Under the pieces are notes generated by a model, which worked only from the letters and a program-made list of their open reading frames with translations, ran no database searches and was not told the origin of the DNA. This document shows positions 1 to 10,309 of a stretch of 64,000 nt of DNA, one piece after another. The first letter of the stretch is position 1, and each line of letters begins with the position of its first letter. The position numbers were made by a program, and so were the translations under genes. Origin of the DNA: Castor canadensis (lineage: Eukaryota; Chordata; Mammalia; Rodentia; Castoridae); the NCBI RefSeq assembly GCF_047511655.1, contig NC_133386.1, positions 131,319,866-131,383,865 of the forward strand, written 5' to 3'.

Positions 1-1401
1 TCACCTCTCTGAGCCTTCGGTTCCTGCTCAGTTAGCAGGTTCTACTAACCCCTCCTCAGAATGTAGAGTCCATGAGTGTACATCTCCAGTCACTGGAATG
101 GTAACAGGACCACCAGAGGGGTGCCTGGGGTTCCAGCTTTGTGATGCTCAAGTGCTTTTCTAACTTTAGTTATTCAGCCTTCACAACGTCCTGTGAGGGA
201 GGCAGGACGCCCCGAATGCCAGGCAGGAATCTTTCAGAGGCTGCCCAGGGCCTCATAGCTGGTCAGCGGCACAGCAGGACCAGAACCCTTCCTGCTATAA
301 ACGCTGGTGCTCTGCTGCTCTGGGAGGAGGCTTGGAAACAGTTTGCATCCTACAGTTGCTCATGGTTTCCATTTCTGCACTCTGGGGACAGAGCTGGGCC
401 ACTGCTGCTCTTCTGGGTGGGACAGTTGGATTTTTTTTTCCTGGAACCTCCTCCCAGAAACCCCTCCAGGACTAGCTGAGGGCAGTGGTTGGGGGCCAGG
501 TTGGAGAGGGGTGTGGGGAGGAAGCAGAGACTCCTGAGCCACAGGGGTGCAGGCTGGGGTCTCTGGATGCTGTGAGGGAGATGCAGCTGTCAAAGGGAAG
601 CTCCAGCCCAGCTGGAGACCCTGAAGCTGGGTCACTCCCAAACAAAACCACAAGTATGGCCTCTTCCATCTCTGGGAGGGAAGCAATCCTAGAGGAGCTT
701 GGGCCCTTGGGTGCAGGGACACATCTCCCTACCCCATCCCAGGGGGCCAGTGTGGTTGGGGTCAAAGGTGAATGGGTTCAGAGCTTGTTCTATCCCTGCC
801 CCTGGTTGGAGGCCTCCTCCTTTGGGCCTCCAGATGTCTCTGTCCAAAACTGAGTGAGTACAAGAGATGCTGAGGGGACAGAGCTATGAAGTGACAGTGG
901 GGCACTAAGGTGATGTGACCTTGAGGCTCATCAGTGCGAATGTCAGTCTTATGCAGTCACGGATTTAACAATCCCAGAAGGGCAGGGCTGAAAGGGACTT
1001 CACAAAACTGGGCTGCTCCCTCTGGAAGGTCTGGGGCCCGGACAGGGTCAGGGGCTGTCTGAGCCAAGCCCTAGCCTGGCCCATCCTACCCCTAAGCCAC
1101 TCCCATGTCCCATCTGCCTTTGCCTCACTAACCCATAGGGGAGAGATTGGAGACAGCATGGCCTCCACTGGGCACCTCACACCCCTGAAGGGAAATCAGG
1201 GGATCTGGGGAAACCCAGTCATGAGGTGAGGTCTGACCAGTCACTTGACTGCTTGGTCTCATCCCTGAAAGCCATGGAGACTGGGAGTGTGGAGAGCCAG
1301 GGAGGGCTGCTCAGAGCTGGGAGCATGGCGGGGAGGAGACCGCTCCAGTGGGGAGTGGTGAGCATGGAAGATGCATACCACCGAGGCAAGGGTACACAGC
1401 C

Positions 1402-1407
1402 TTTATT
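1402..1407 (-). terminator. candidate poly(A) signal of OMP (AATAAA)
   Basis: The plus strand reads TTTATT, so the minus strand has AATAAA about 1.65 kb downstream of the OMP stop codon. OMP mRNA in rodents is known to be roughly 2 kb with a long 3' UTR, and this signal would give about that size. I noticed no other canonical hexamer on the minus strand between here and the stop. The assignment rests on position and is inferred. Confidence 0.5.
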
Positions 1408-3061
1408 GGGAACACACAGCGGGCACAGCAGAGGCAGTTGGGACCCACAGAGCAGATAAGGTGGGAGGACAGGGAGTGTGGACCGAGAGGGTCCCCAGAG
1501 CTCCTGGGAGAGGTCAAGCAAAGAGGCAGAAGGGTCTGGCCTCTTCCAAGAGTCAGCGGAGACCCAGGTAGCAATGGCCACAGGCACCAGCCAGAACCAT
1601 GAGTACCAAGGATCAGCACTCATACCCCAGCCAATAGCCCATCTACTGTGTCCCGGCTCCAGCACCTGCTTGCATGCCTCCAAGATGGGGGCCGCTAAGA
1701 GAGCTCCCATCCTCAGGTCTTGGGGCCTCTGCTCCCGGGGCCAATGGCTCTGGTGGCTCTGGTGGCTCTGCTGCAGAAGGGAAATGTTGTGAGATGTCTC
1801 TGCCCAAGGCCAAAACACAGGGCTGACTTTGAGACAGGGGTCAGGGCCCAGCTGAGGTGCCCTCGGCTGATGCCCGGCCCCTCCTCTAAGGGGGCCTCTC
1901 GACCTGTACAGTGTGAAGAGGAAACGAGGCTTAGGAAGAACTGATCCTACTGCTAACTGTACCTCAGTTGCCTTGTCAGTTTGGTGAGTCGGTTGTCACT
2001 GCTGACCTCAGAGGTCAGTGTCCTGTGTCGCACCCTGCCACCTCCAGCTGTCTTCAAACAATCAACCATCGTAACTGCCCCCCAAGCCTTCCCTACCCTC
2101 CCCCAGCTCCACCAGAGTGACCAGGAAATGAGAGACGCTGAGGCAGCAGGACAAAATGCTGACCAGTGAGCTGGAAAGGCCCGACTCCTCAGCAGAGACA
2201 CCAGTGTCTCCTGCTTAGGACTCTGGGTCCCTCTATCCAGCGCTCCCAGGCAGAATACCCTTCACTAAACTGCCCCCACTCCACTCTACAGCCCTCGGTC
2301 TCCCAGCACAGGCAGGCTGGTGGGGGGGTGGGGGGGTAGTTCAACCAAGTTCATCTCAACCAAGCCTTTAAACAGTAGCAATTGCTCAACAGATAATCTA
2401 AAACGAGACCTGCCTTATATATCTTCCTTTACTGTCCACCCCTGAAGCTAATCCCCCAGGAACTGGGGTGGCTTACAGAGCCAGCGACCCCCCACTCCCA
2501 AATCAAGCCCTCATCCTGAGGACCTCTGGGCATCCTGGGACCACACCAGGCTGATGGCAGGTCTTTCTTGAGTATTCACCTCCTGACACAAGCAAAGGGC
2601 ACTGTGGCCAGCAGGCAGCAAACACTTGCTGGGTTCCCCAGGGTGGCTGAGTCTGTCATCTTAGTCTTCCTGTCCCTGCAGGAAGTGTGATAGCTGGTTG
2701 CTTGGATCTCAGTCTCTCTTGTCCCTCTCTTGGTCTCTGCCAGTCTTTCCACTACAATGAAGCAGAGAAGGTGGGTGCCCATGGTCTGTCCATCTACCTA
2801 CAGGGCCCTGACCAGGCCTCTGTCATCTACAGCAGCAGTGACAGTGACTAGTCCAGCTTCTAGATTATGGAGCCATGGAATCTTCCTTCTGTGAGCCGTG
2901 ATACCTGCACAAGGAGAGGAAATGGGACTTGGTGGGGGCCTCTGGCCAAGCTGAGCACAGGCTGAGCAGCTAGAAGAATGTCCCCCAGAATTCATGGGAA
3001 GGAGGTCCAGGCAGTAGAGAGGGCAGGTGGGCCAGAGGAGGGGCAGCCGCAAGGTGCCCCA
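1402..3061 (-). other. probable OMP 3' UTR
   Basis: This stretch lies between the OMP stop codon and the first AATAAA on the same strand. It is largely unique. Near 1746-1772 a GGCTCTGGT-type 9-bp unit recurs on the plus strand, and near 2316-2338 there is a G-rich run. No splice signals or coding exon are evident. The extent is inferred from the hexamer and the known size class of OMP mRNA. Confidence 0.45.
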
Positions 3062-3556
3062 TCACAGCTGGCTAAACACCACAGAGGCCTTGAGGTTGGC
3101 GGGCTCAACACCTTCCCCAAAAGTGATGAGGAAGTACATGACCTTGCGGATCTTGGCCAGATCCGACAGGCGCTCCCCGAACTCCAGGGCATCGGCCTCA
3201 TTCCAATCCATGACATCTGAGTCTTCCTTGCGCCAGAAGATGGCAGCGGGGTCCAGCAGCTGGCGCGTCATGAGGTTGGTAAGGTCAGGTGTCCAGTTCT
3301 GCGAGGTGCCAGTGATGGTGACCTTGCCCGGCTTGTCCAGCAGGACGTTCCAGCGCTCAAACTGCAGCTTCTGCTGCTGGGTGAAGTCAAGGCGGTACAC
3401 AGACTCAGTTGGCCACAGCAGCTTCTCACCATCCTGGCGCTTTCCCCCGCGCTGCTTCAGGCTTTCCACACGCAGCCTCATCTGCTTGGTCAGGTCCTGG
3501 TCCAGGACCAGTGGCATGTCCAGCTGCTGCTGCTGCTGTGCCCTGTCCTCCGCCAT
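3062..3556 (-). CDS. OMP: olfactory marker protein, complete
   Basis: The 164-residue reading frame matches olfactory marker protein almost throughout, for example [40 protein letters not shown] and [20 protein letters not shown], ending [22 protein letters not shown] is a small cytosolic beta-rich protein abundant in mature olfactory sensory neurons. It modulates odorant responses and cAMP signalling. I chose the ATG at 3556 because MAEDR is the family start and it sits in a strong context (ACCATGG); the frame stays open two codons further up but only to a TTG. The coding region has no intron, as in other mammals. A run of five glutamines (residues 8-12) near the start makes it one residue longer than human. 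The gene lies in an intron of CAPN5 and is read in the same direction. No frame defects are seen. Confidence 0.97.
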   Translation of the reverse strand: MAEDRAQQQQQLDMPLVLDQDLTKQMRLRVESLKQRGGKRQDGEKLLWPTESVYRLDFTQQQKLQFERWNVLLDKPGKVTITGTSQNWTPDLTNLMTRQLLDPAAIFWRKEDSDVMDWNEADALEFGERLSDLAKIRKVMYFLITFGEGVEPANLKASVVFSQL

Positions 3557-3804
3557 GGTCAAGTGCTGCTGCGGTTGCTGCTGCTCCCTCCAACGTCAAG
3601 GAACCAAGTGTACAGGAGCCTCAGATGCCAGGAGAAGAGGCCACTCTGAGGGCCCGCCTCCCCTGTCCCCCCCCTCGTCACCACTGGCCCTTCCCAGTGC
3701 CACTCAGTTCTCAAAATGGAGTGTGTGTCCCCAACTGCCTCCTCTCCCTTCCTCGCAGGAATGGAAACGCAGATGCTGCGGCAGGCAGGCAGGAGGGTGA
3801 CGGG

Positions 3805-3816
3805 TTCCTTGGGGAC
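3805..3816 (-). promoter_or_regulatory. OMP: Olf-1/EBF (O/E) binding site, proximal, of OMP
   Basis: On the minus strand the site reads TGGTCCCCAAGGAACC, about 250 bp upstream of the OMP start codon. It closely resembles the Olf-1 site described in the rat OMP promoter (core TCCCCAAGGA) and the O/E consensus YTCCCYRGGGAR. EBF-family factors bind such sites and drive expression in olfactory neurons. The match was made by eye; binding is inferred from the known promoter. Confidence 0.72.
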
Positions 3817-4118
3817 CAGAGTGCTGATGTCAACTGCTGTGGCAACCACCTTGACTACCTGGCTGGGCTGGGAGCTGGCTTGTTTGAGGAGGGAGGGAGG
3901 GAAGGAAAAAGGGAGGGAATACTCTACAGGGCAGTGGGGAAGGAGGTGGGGAGCACGCACCTGCTGCAGACACCAGGGCAGGTGAGCGAGGACAGGACCA
4001 GACAGGGGCTGCCTGATTGCCTATCTGTAGTCATCCAAGCCAACTTGGGGCCATCTTGACCCTGCCCGCCCTCACTCTCCCATACTCAATCATTAAGGCC
4101 TGTAAGTCTCTTCCAGAA

Positions 4119-4130
4119 TGCCCTGGGGAA
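4119..4130 (-). promoter_or_regulatory. OMP: candidate second O/E-like site upstream of OMP
   Basis: TGCCCTGGGGAA differs from the palindromic O/E consensus YTCCCYRGGGAR at one position. It lies about 570 bp upstream of the OMP start. One-mismatch hits to a degenerate 12-mer can occur by chance, so support is limited to position and similarity. Confidence 0.35.
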
Positions 4131-4310
4131 CCTTCCCCTCCATGTCCACGGCCAGGACCCAGCACAGCAGCCATCATCTCCCACCTGGACCTGAGGTTGA
4201 CATCTTAATCACCACAGGATTTGGTGTCCTGAGTCCTTGGTGTGAAGGTCTCTGATGCAACCTGAGTCTTTCCATCATAGCTACCTCACAGGCTGCTGAT
4301 TCCAGGGCAG

Positions 4311-4482
4311 TGCAATTTTTTTTTTTTTTGTGGGGTCTTGCACATCCTTGAGCCACGCCCCCAGCCCTTTTGTGTTTGAAACAAGGTTTCACTACTTTTT
4401 GCCTGGACTAGCCTGGAACTCCAATCCTCCTGCCTCTGCCTCCCGAGTAGCTGGGATTACAGATATGAGCCACCATGCCCAG
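4311..4482 (-). repeat. B1/7SL-like SINE
   Basis: The plus strand begins with a T run and continues with the reverse complement of a 7SL-type SINE, including GTAGCTGGGATTACAG and GAGCCACCATGCCCAGC. The element therefore lies on the minus strand, between OMP and its farthest O/E-like site. Confidence 0.85.
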
Positions 4483-4622
4483 CTCCAATACTATGTTTGA
4501 AGACCACCCACCGAGCTGAGTCTGGCTCTGGGCTTGCCTCATCCTACACTACACAGCCACAGGACCAGGTCTCGCTTCTGCCAACATGACACTATCCATT
4601 CCACCTGCATTGATCCTCTGCC

Positions 4623-4634
4623 TTCCCCAGGAAA
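4623..4634 (-). promoter_or_regulatory. OMP: candidate distal O/E-like site upstream of OMP
   Basis: TTCCCCAGGAAA differs from the O/E consensus at one position and lies about 1.07 kb upstream of the OMP start. Rat OMP is known to have a proximal and a more distal Olf-1 site. Whether this is the counterpart of the distal one cannot be decided from sequence alone. Confidence 0.35.
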
Positions 4635-5009
4635 CCTGAAGCAGAGGAAGAATCTGACAAATGTCTCTATCCCCAGCGCCCAGTGGGAGGCAGGAGCCCA
4701 GCTAATATATGTGGACAAATGGCAGAACTGGAGAACATGACTGCAGATATGGGGCAAGGAGGGAGAGAAAGACTGCTGCCACAACATGCCACACACAGAG
4801 AAAAGAGCAGAGGCTAGGCCAAGATGTAATAACTGAAAACACTCTGAGGGTCTAGTGAGCCACCAGCACAGTCCACTGCTGGATGGAAGCCAAGCAAATC
4901 AGTGATCTCTTGGGTTTTGTAAACACTGGTGGGGGCACCAAGGAAGATAGGTACCTGGTCCTGTTAAAACAATACCTCGGGCTGCAGGTGTAGCAGCCCC
5001 CAGTGGGTT

Positions 5010-5490
5010 CTATCTATCAGACTTTTTGCCACTGTGACAAAATACCTGGGAAAAACAACCTAAAAGAGGAAGGATTTATTTTGGCTCATGGTTTCAGAGC
5101 TTTCAGGCCATGGTCAGCTGGCTCCATTACTTTGGGCCTGAGGCAAGACAAAATGTCATGGCAGAGGAAGCATGGGGCAGAAGCTGCTCGCCTCAGGGTG
5201 GCTGGAAAGCAGAAAGATGAACAGATGGGAGAGGGGAGGGAACAAGATATGCCCTTGAAGACACCCCCTAGTGACCTACTTCTTCCAACCAGGCTCACCT
5301 CCTAATGTTTCCATCACCTCCAATACTGCCATCGAACCCTGACTCTACCAATGGATTACCTCATGCATGGAGGCAGAGCTCTCTAGACCCAACTACTTCC
5401 AAATGCCCCCCCCTTGGAATACTGCTTGCATCAGGGACCAAACCTTCAATGAACCCTTTGGAGGCATCTCATACCCAAACCGTAACAGTG
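5010..5490 (-). repeat. MaLR-type LTR relic (MLT1/MST-like), antisense
   Basis: The plus strand starts with CACTGTGACAAAATACCTGG, then GGATTTATTTTGGCTCATGG and a region ending in CATACCCAAACCGTAACAG. This is the order of landmarks seen when a mammalian-apparent LTR is read backwards. It is diverged and has no coding capacity. The subfamily is not assigned. Confidence 0.55.
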
Positions 5491-5580
5491 GTATACCACT
5501 TGCCTAGCATGAATGAGGCTCTGGGTTCAATTCCCAGTGCCACAAAAAGCAAAAGAATGAACTCATAAATAAATAAAACC
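5480..5580 (+). repeat. tRNA/ID-like SINE fragment
   Basis: CACTTGCCTAGCATGAATGA is followed by a B-box-like GGTTCAATTCCCAGTGCC and an A-rich AAATAAAT tail, typical of the ID/tRNA-type monomer. It abuts the LTR relic. Confidence 0.75.
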
Positions 5581-5786
5581 ACTTCAAGCCCTGGGGTCAG
5601 TTCTGGGGGCCGTTGGACCAACTTGAGAGAGATTTAGTTAAACTGCCTGACCACAGAACCTTTTCCTTTGCAGCTGGAGGGGCAGGGGACCTGGGGACAA
5701 TGTAGCTGGGGAGCTATTTCTTCTTCCATGAAAAGGAGCAGCTTCTATCTTTCCCAGCACTAATATTTCTATGTTTGCTTAAAGGG

Positions 5787-5787
<1 letters not shown>

Positions 5788-5836
<49 letters not shown>

Positions 5837-5915
5837 TGCTCTGGATTAAACCCAGGGCCTTTGCACATGCTAAGCAAATGCTCTATCCCTGAGCTACACC
5901 TCCAACTTGTTTGTT
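5788..5915 (-). repeat. (GT)n microsatellite fused to an ID-like SINE
   Basis: About 22 GT units (5790-5833) precede the reverse complement of a tRNA-like SINE (CCAGGGCCTTTGCACATGCT, GAGCTACACCTCCAAC). The simple repeat sits where the A-rich tail of the minus-strand SINE would be. Confidence 0.8.
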
Positions 5916-6039
5916 TAGTTTCTGTCTGAGATGTCTCCCACTAGACTTGAAGTCCTGAGAGGACAGGGACTGTGCCTATTTTATTTATCACTCTAAGCTA
6001 GCACATAGGAGGCCCTCAGAAATGCTGAGTAAGGAAGTG

Positions 6040-6265
6040 TGACTCAAGTGCTCGAGTGCCTGTTTTGTCAGTACAAAGCCCTGAGTTCAAACCCCAGTCT
6101 CACCAAAAAGAAAAAATATATAATAATAATAAAAATAAATAAATAAATGCATTTTAAGGGCTGGTGGAGTGGCTCAAATGGTAGAGTGCCTTCATGGCAA
6201 GAGTGAGACCCTGAGTTCAAACCACAGTGCTGTCAAAAAAAAAAAAAAAGAAGAAGAAGAAGAAA
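6040..6265 (+). repeat. two tRNA-like SINE monomers in tandem
   Basis: The two copies (6040-6120 and 6158-6255) share GGCTCAAATGG/GACTCAAGTGC A-box-like and GAGTTCAAACC B-box-like segments and have AT-rich or A-rich tails. The second ends in poly(A) followed by GAA repeats. Confidence 0.8.
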
Positions 6266-6334
6266 TGCTGAGTGAGTTTCAGCAGAAATGCCAAATAATA
6301 TACAAATGAACAACACTAACAAGAAAGCAGCTGA

Positions 6335-6540
6335 GCCCGGCGCTGGTGGCTCACACCTGTAATCCAAGCTACTTGGGAGGCTGAGATCAGGTGGTTCGAG
6401 GCCAGCCCAGGCAAATAGTTTGTGAGACCTTATGTCGAAAACACCCAGCTGGTGGAGTGGCTCAAGTGGTAGAGCTCCTGCCTAGCCAGAGTGAGGCCCT
6501 GAGTTCAAACCCCAGTACCACAAAAGGAATAGAAAAAAAG
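6335..6540 (+). repeat. composite SINE: 7SL-like left half plus tRNA-like right half
   Basis: The left half begins GGTGGCTCACACCTGTAATC and contains GCTACTTGGGAGGCTGAGA. The right half reads GGAGTGGCTCAAGTGGTAGA and GAGTTCAAACCCCAGTACCA. It is among the best-preserved copies in the window of a dimer that recurs at least a dozen times. Confidence 0.85.
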
Positions 6541-9500
6541 ACAGCCGCTGATAGATGGGCATGGTCTCCAGGCCAACAACAAGAGGAAGCTGGGTAGGTG
6601 GGGCTAGAACATGGGGCACTGGGGGCACAGGGGCACAAAAGGAAGCTCAGGGACAGGTGTGTGCTGGAGTTGGGGAAGGAGCAGCAGCCTGGCAGGTGAG
6701 GCCAGAGATCCTCTGACTGGAAACCCAGAGTCAGGGAGAATAGTTCTAGGCCCCGGCTGTGGAGATGGGAACAAGTGACCTAGGGGGCTGAGGGTGAAAG
6801 CTGATGGAGATGAGACCAAGAACTGAGGCCAGGGTGATGGGGCAAGGGGCAGAGGGCAGGTGTTAGCCATGCACACCAGTGATCCCCAGGAATACAGTGG
6901 TTCTTGAAGGTGTCAGGCCCTTTGCGCCCAGGTGACAGTCCAGGATGGCAAAGCACACAGTCGTCTAGCAGTACAGTCTGCAAGCATACCAGGGGAAGGG
7001 GACCCCCTGCTTCTGGATCCTGAAGGATGGGGTCAGTTTCTACTGAGGAAGACCCAACTGGGCAGAGGGGTTTGCCCTTCAGGAGGTTGAGTGTGAATGA
7101 CCTTGTGATGGACATCACAGACAGGCAGGGGCAGGCCAGTGGGGGAGGGGCAGGAGGAAGGTTGCATGCTGTGGCTGGATACAGGTTGAATCCAACCCAC
7201 AGGTGTCCACAGACCTCTGCTCAGTGCCAGACACTTGGGAGAACCCGCCAAAGGCTGGACATAGAGAAAATTCGGGTGGGAAAAGCAGGCCCCATATCTG
7301 CATACCTGATTGCAAAATTATACATAAAAACAAACAAACAAAACCCTCCATAACCCCAAATGGAAGAAGACAGGAAGGAAATACAGAAGCCCCTAATCCT
7401 GGCTGTCCCTGGGCAGTGAAGGCCACTTAGACTTTTTGTATCTTTTTGAGTCTTTTGTCCCCAGGATGTACTGTGATGCAGACATGTTTAGTGCTCTGTT
7501 AATGTGTGTCAAATGAACTGCTTAGGAACTGAGGACCAGACCTGCTCACATTACAGGGTGGGGACAGAGCAGGAAATGATTGAAATGTAACTAAGAGGGA
7601 GCCTGGCCCTGCCCCAGCCCTGGCCACCCCAGCCCTGGCCACCCACAGCCTGGACTCTGACCACTTGCACACTTTCTTCCAGCCTGTGGGCCTGGCTGTT
7701 CCTCCCCAGTCTAGCACAGGGGGCTCAGGGCAGACAGCAGGCCTGTCTCCTGCTGGGGGTGGGAGGAAAGGGGCGCTACACCAGGTTCTGGGGAGGCAGC
7801 TCACACAGGACCCTGGGTCTGGTCTAAGCCAGGCCTGACAACAAGTGCTTGACCCAGCTGTCACATCCCGATTGCAGGTTCACAGAACTTGCCCACCTGA
7901 AGTCCACTGCCCTGCCTTTGGGGAACATGCATTGAGTCAGGGAGGGCCACCGCCATAAGGAACAGGTGCGGTGCTGGGGGTGCAGATGTGACTCCTTCAT
8001 GCACAGGCTTGTCCTCCTCCCATGACCCTAGGGTCACTGGAAAGTCAGGTCTACACTGAAGTCAAAGAAGGAATGTAACTGGCTCCAGGTCAGTGACTAG
8101 CAAGGAAATCAGTTTGAATCAGTCCCAGGTCTGGCTGGCTTTTAATCCTATGCCTGCTAGCCCCAGGCCACCTCAAGGACTAGGAGTAAAGGAGTGACTT
8201 CCTGGAGGAGGGGCAGGTGTGACAGGTGTGTCCCAACACACACCTATAGTGGAGGCTCAACATCTGGGTTGGAAGCAGAGCTAAACACCCTGGCCCCTCC
8301 ACTGCCCTTCCAGGGAGAAAACAGGGTGGGGCAGGGAGGCCCTGCAGGGCAACAGGCCCAGAAAGTGAGGGGTGACAACAAACAGGGCCCAGTCAGCAGG
8401 GATGTAAGGCACAGTAATGAGCTCCCCAGGGCCTCCTTCTGGGACCCAGGGACCGTCACCACAGCAGCACCCGGAGGCAGAGTGCAATTAGCCAAGAGCA
8501 CCCAGCCCTGTCCCAGCCTCCTCAGGGACCCGAGCTACTGGGATCAGCTTGGGAGACCACCTGGGCCAGGGTCCCAGTCCCCCATAAGAGGAACATTCAC
8601 CTGAGATAAAAACAGGCCTGCTGAAGGTGCCCAACACATGGGCAGGCTCTTGCCTAGAGCCCTGGGCCAGCTAGATGGGGAGCTGTGTGGGGCACCTGCA
8701 CCAGGCTGGGGCAGGGTCATAGAGAGCCAGGTTCCTCCCTGCAAATGCATAGACAGCCCTGGTCAGGCTCTGGCCACCTGAGGCCTGGGAGGAGCAGGCA
8801 GCAAAGCCAGCTGTGGAGCTGACTGACAGCTCCACAACAACCGGGGCAGACCCTCTGCAGCGCTCTCTGTGCTGGCCCCACCAGGCTCCATGGCAAGCTG
8901 TACGCTGGGCCAGCTCTGCCCATAGGGAACTCACCTCAAGAGGGGAGATGGCAGATAAACAGGTAATTACAGGGCCAGTCCAGGGGTTCCCATGTGCCAC
9001 ATCCAGCCCCAGGCTGGGCCCTGGATAGCTGCAGGTGTGGCTTGGAGGTGGGGGCTAGGAGGCCCACAGGTGTCGGGGTCCCAAGCATGGTTCTGAAGCC
9101 TCCTAGCTTATGTACCCCATGAGCACCCACATCTAGACACTGCAGCACAGGGCTCTGCCAGGGCACAGCTGTCCAAACCTTACAGGACCTTTGGCAGCTG
9201 GGCCCCAGTGGTGCCACTGTGGAGCTATGATAGACCACACCCTGTTTGGAAGAAACAGTCCTAGCCTTGGCAGAGGTCACAGCTCCCTCTGATGACTGAG
9301 AAGGATGAAGGGAGTTCCCCTGCTCCTTGCGCCCTGCATCACGGGGAACACCCCTGTGTTATAGGAATATTACTTCTTCTCACACTGGCCACTGTTCACT
9401 ATTCACTGAGCGCCACACGGATCGAGGCCCTATAAGAAGTGCACCTCATCTTCCCTCAAGCCTCCTTCCAGTTGCAAAGGCTGGGGCTCAAACCTGAGCC

Positions 9501-10108
9501 GAGGAGATTCAAAGGCCTGTGCTCTTATGCTCTGCCACCAGTTCCGGTGAAGGGAGAAAGGAGTGCAGAGAAGGGACAGAGATGGAAACTTGTGTGTGCC
9601 AGGATGGAAACTCAGGCCTCCTCTGCAACCTCATCAATAATTCTTCAAGTTCAGCCTCCACCTCAGCCTCCCCACCTCCTCAGAAAGACAGCTATCTATG
9701 AGCACTGGCAACCTCAATGCCAAGTTCTGCCATGAAAGCCCCGGTAGCAGGGCCAGGGCCCATTCTTTCCCACCCCAAACTTTGGCCTTGGTACAGAACA
9801 CCAGCAGCATGGACCAGGAATCACAAAGCTGGGATTGTGTGGACGAGTCCTGCTGAACAACTGAGAAAAGCGAGGCCCAGAGAAGGACAGCAACTGAACC
9901 ACTTTACACAGCAGGTTACTGAGGCCTATGAGTGACACAGGTGGCTTCCACATTTTATTTCACAGGGGTATATTCTGCTCCAGGGCACTGGGGTCACAAC
10001 AGTAAGGAGGGGACATATCAGAATAACCTTGGGAGATACAGACTCCCACACCTGCCCACCATGGCTCCTCAGCTGATAGTGAGAAGACAAACCTGACGCT
10101 AGACCCTA

Positions 10109-10309
<201 letters not shown>

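Larger units (their letters stand above)
1..3061 (-). other. CAPN5 intron 3 (left part), including the probable OMP 3' UTR
   Basis: No CAPN5 exon 4 can be found here; the protein segment that should follow Trp-Gln-Lys of exon 3 is absent in all frames, so the next exon lies beyond the left edge. Roughly 1402-3061 is probably OMP 3' UTR. The rest is old unique sequence with MIR/L2-like relics, for example around 1-60 and 150-300. Open frames here lack family hallmarks and I leave them out. Confidence 0.7.

Noticed and set aside
1219-1818. 199-codon minus-strand frame left of OMP
   Set aside because: It lies in the probable OMP 3' UTR and contains a simple 9-bp repeat; no domain is seen.
3027-3800. 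257-codon plus-strand frame over OMP
   Set aside because: It is antisense to the conserved OMP coding sequence.
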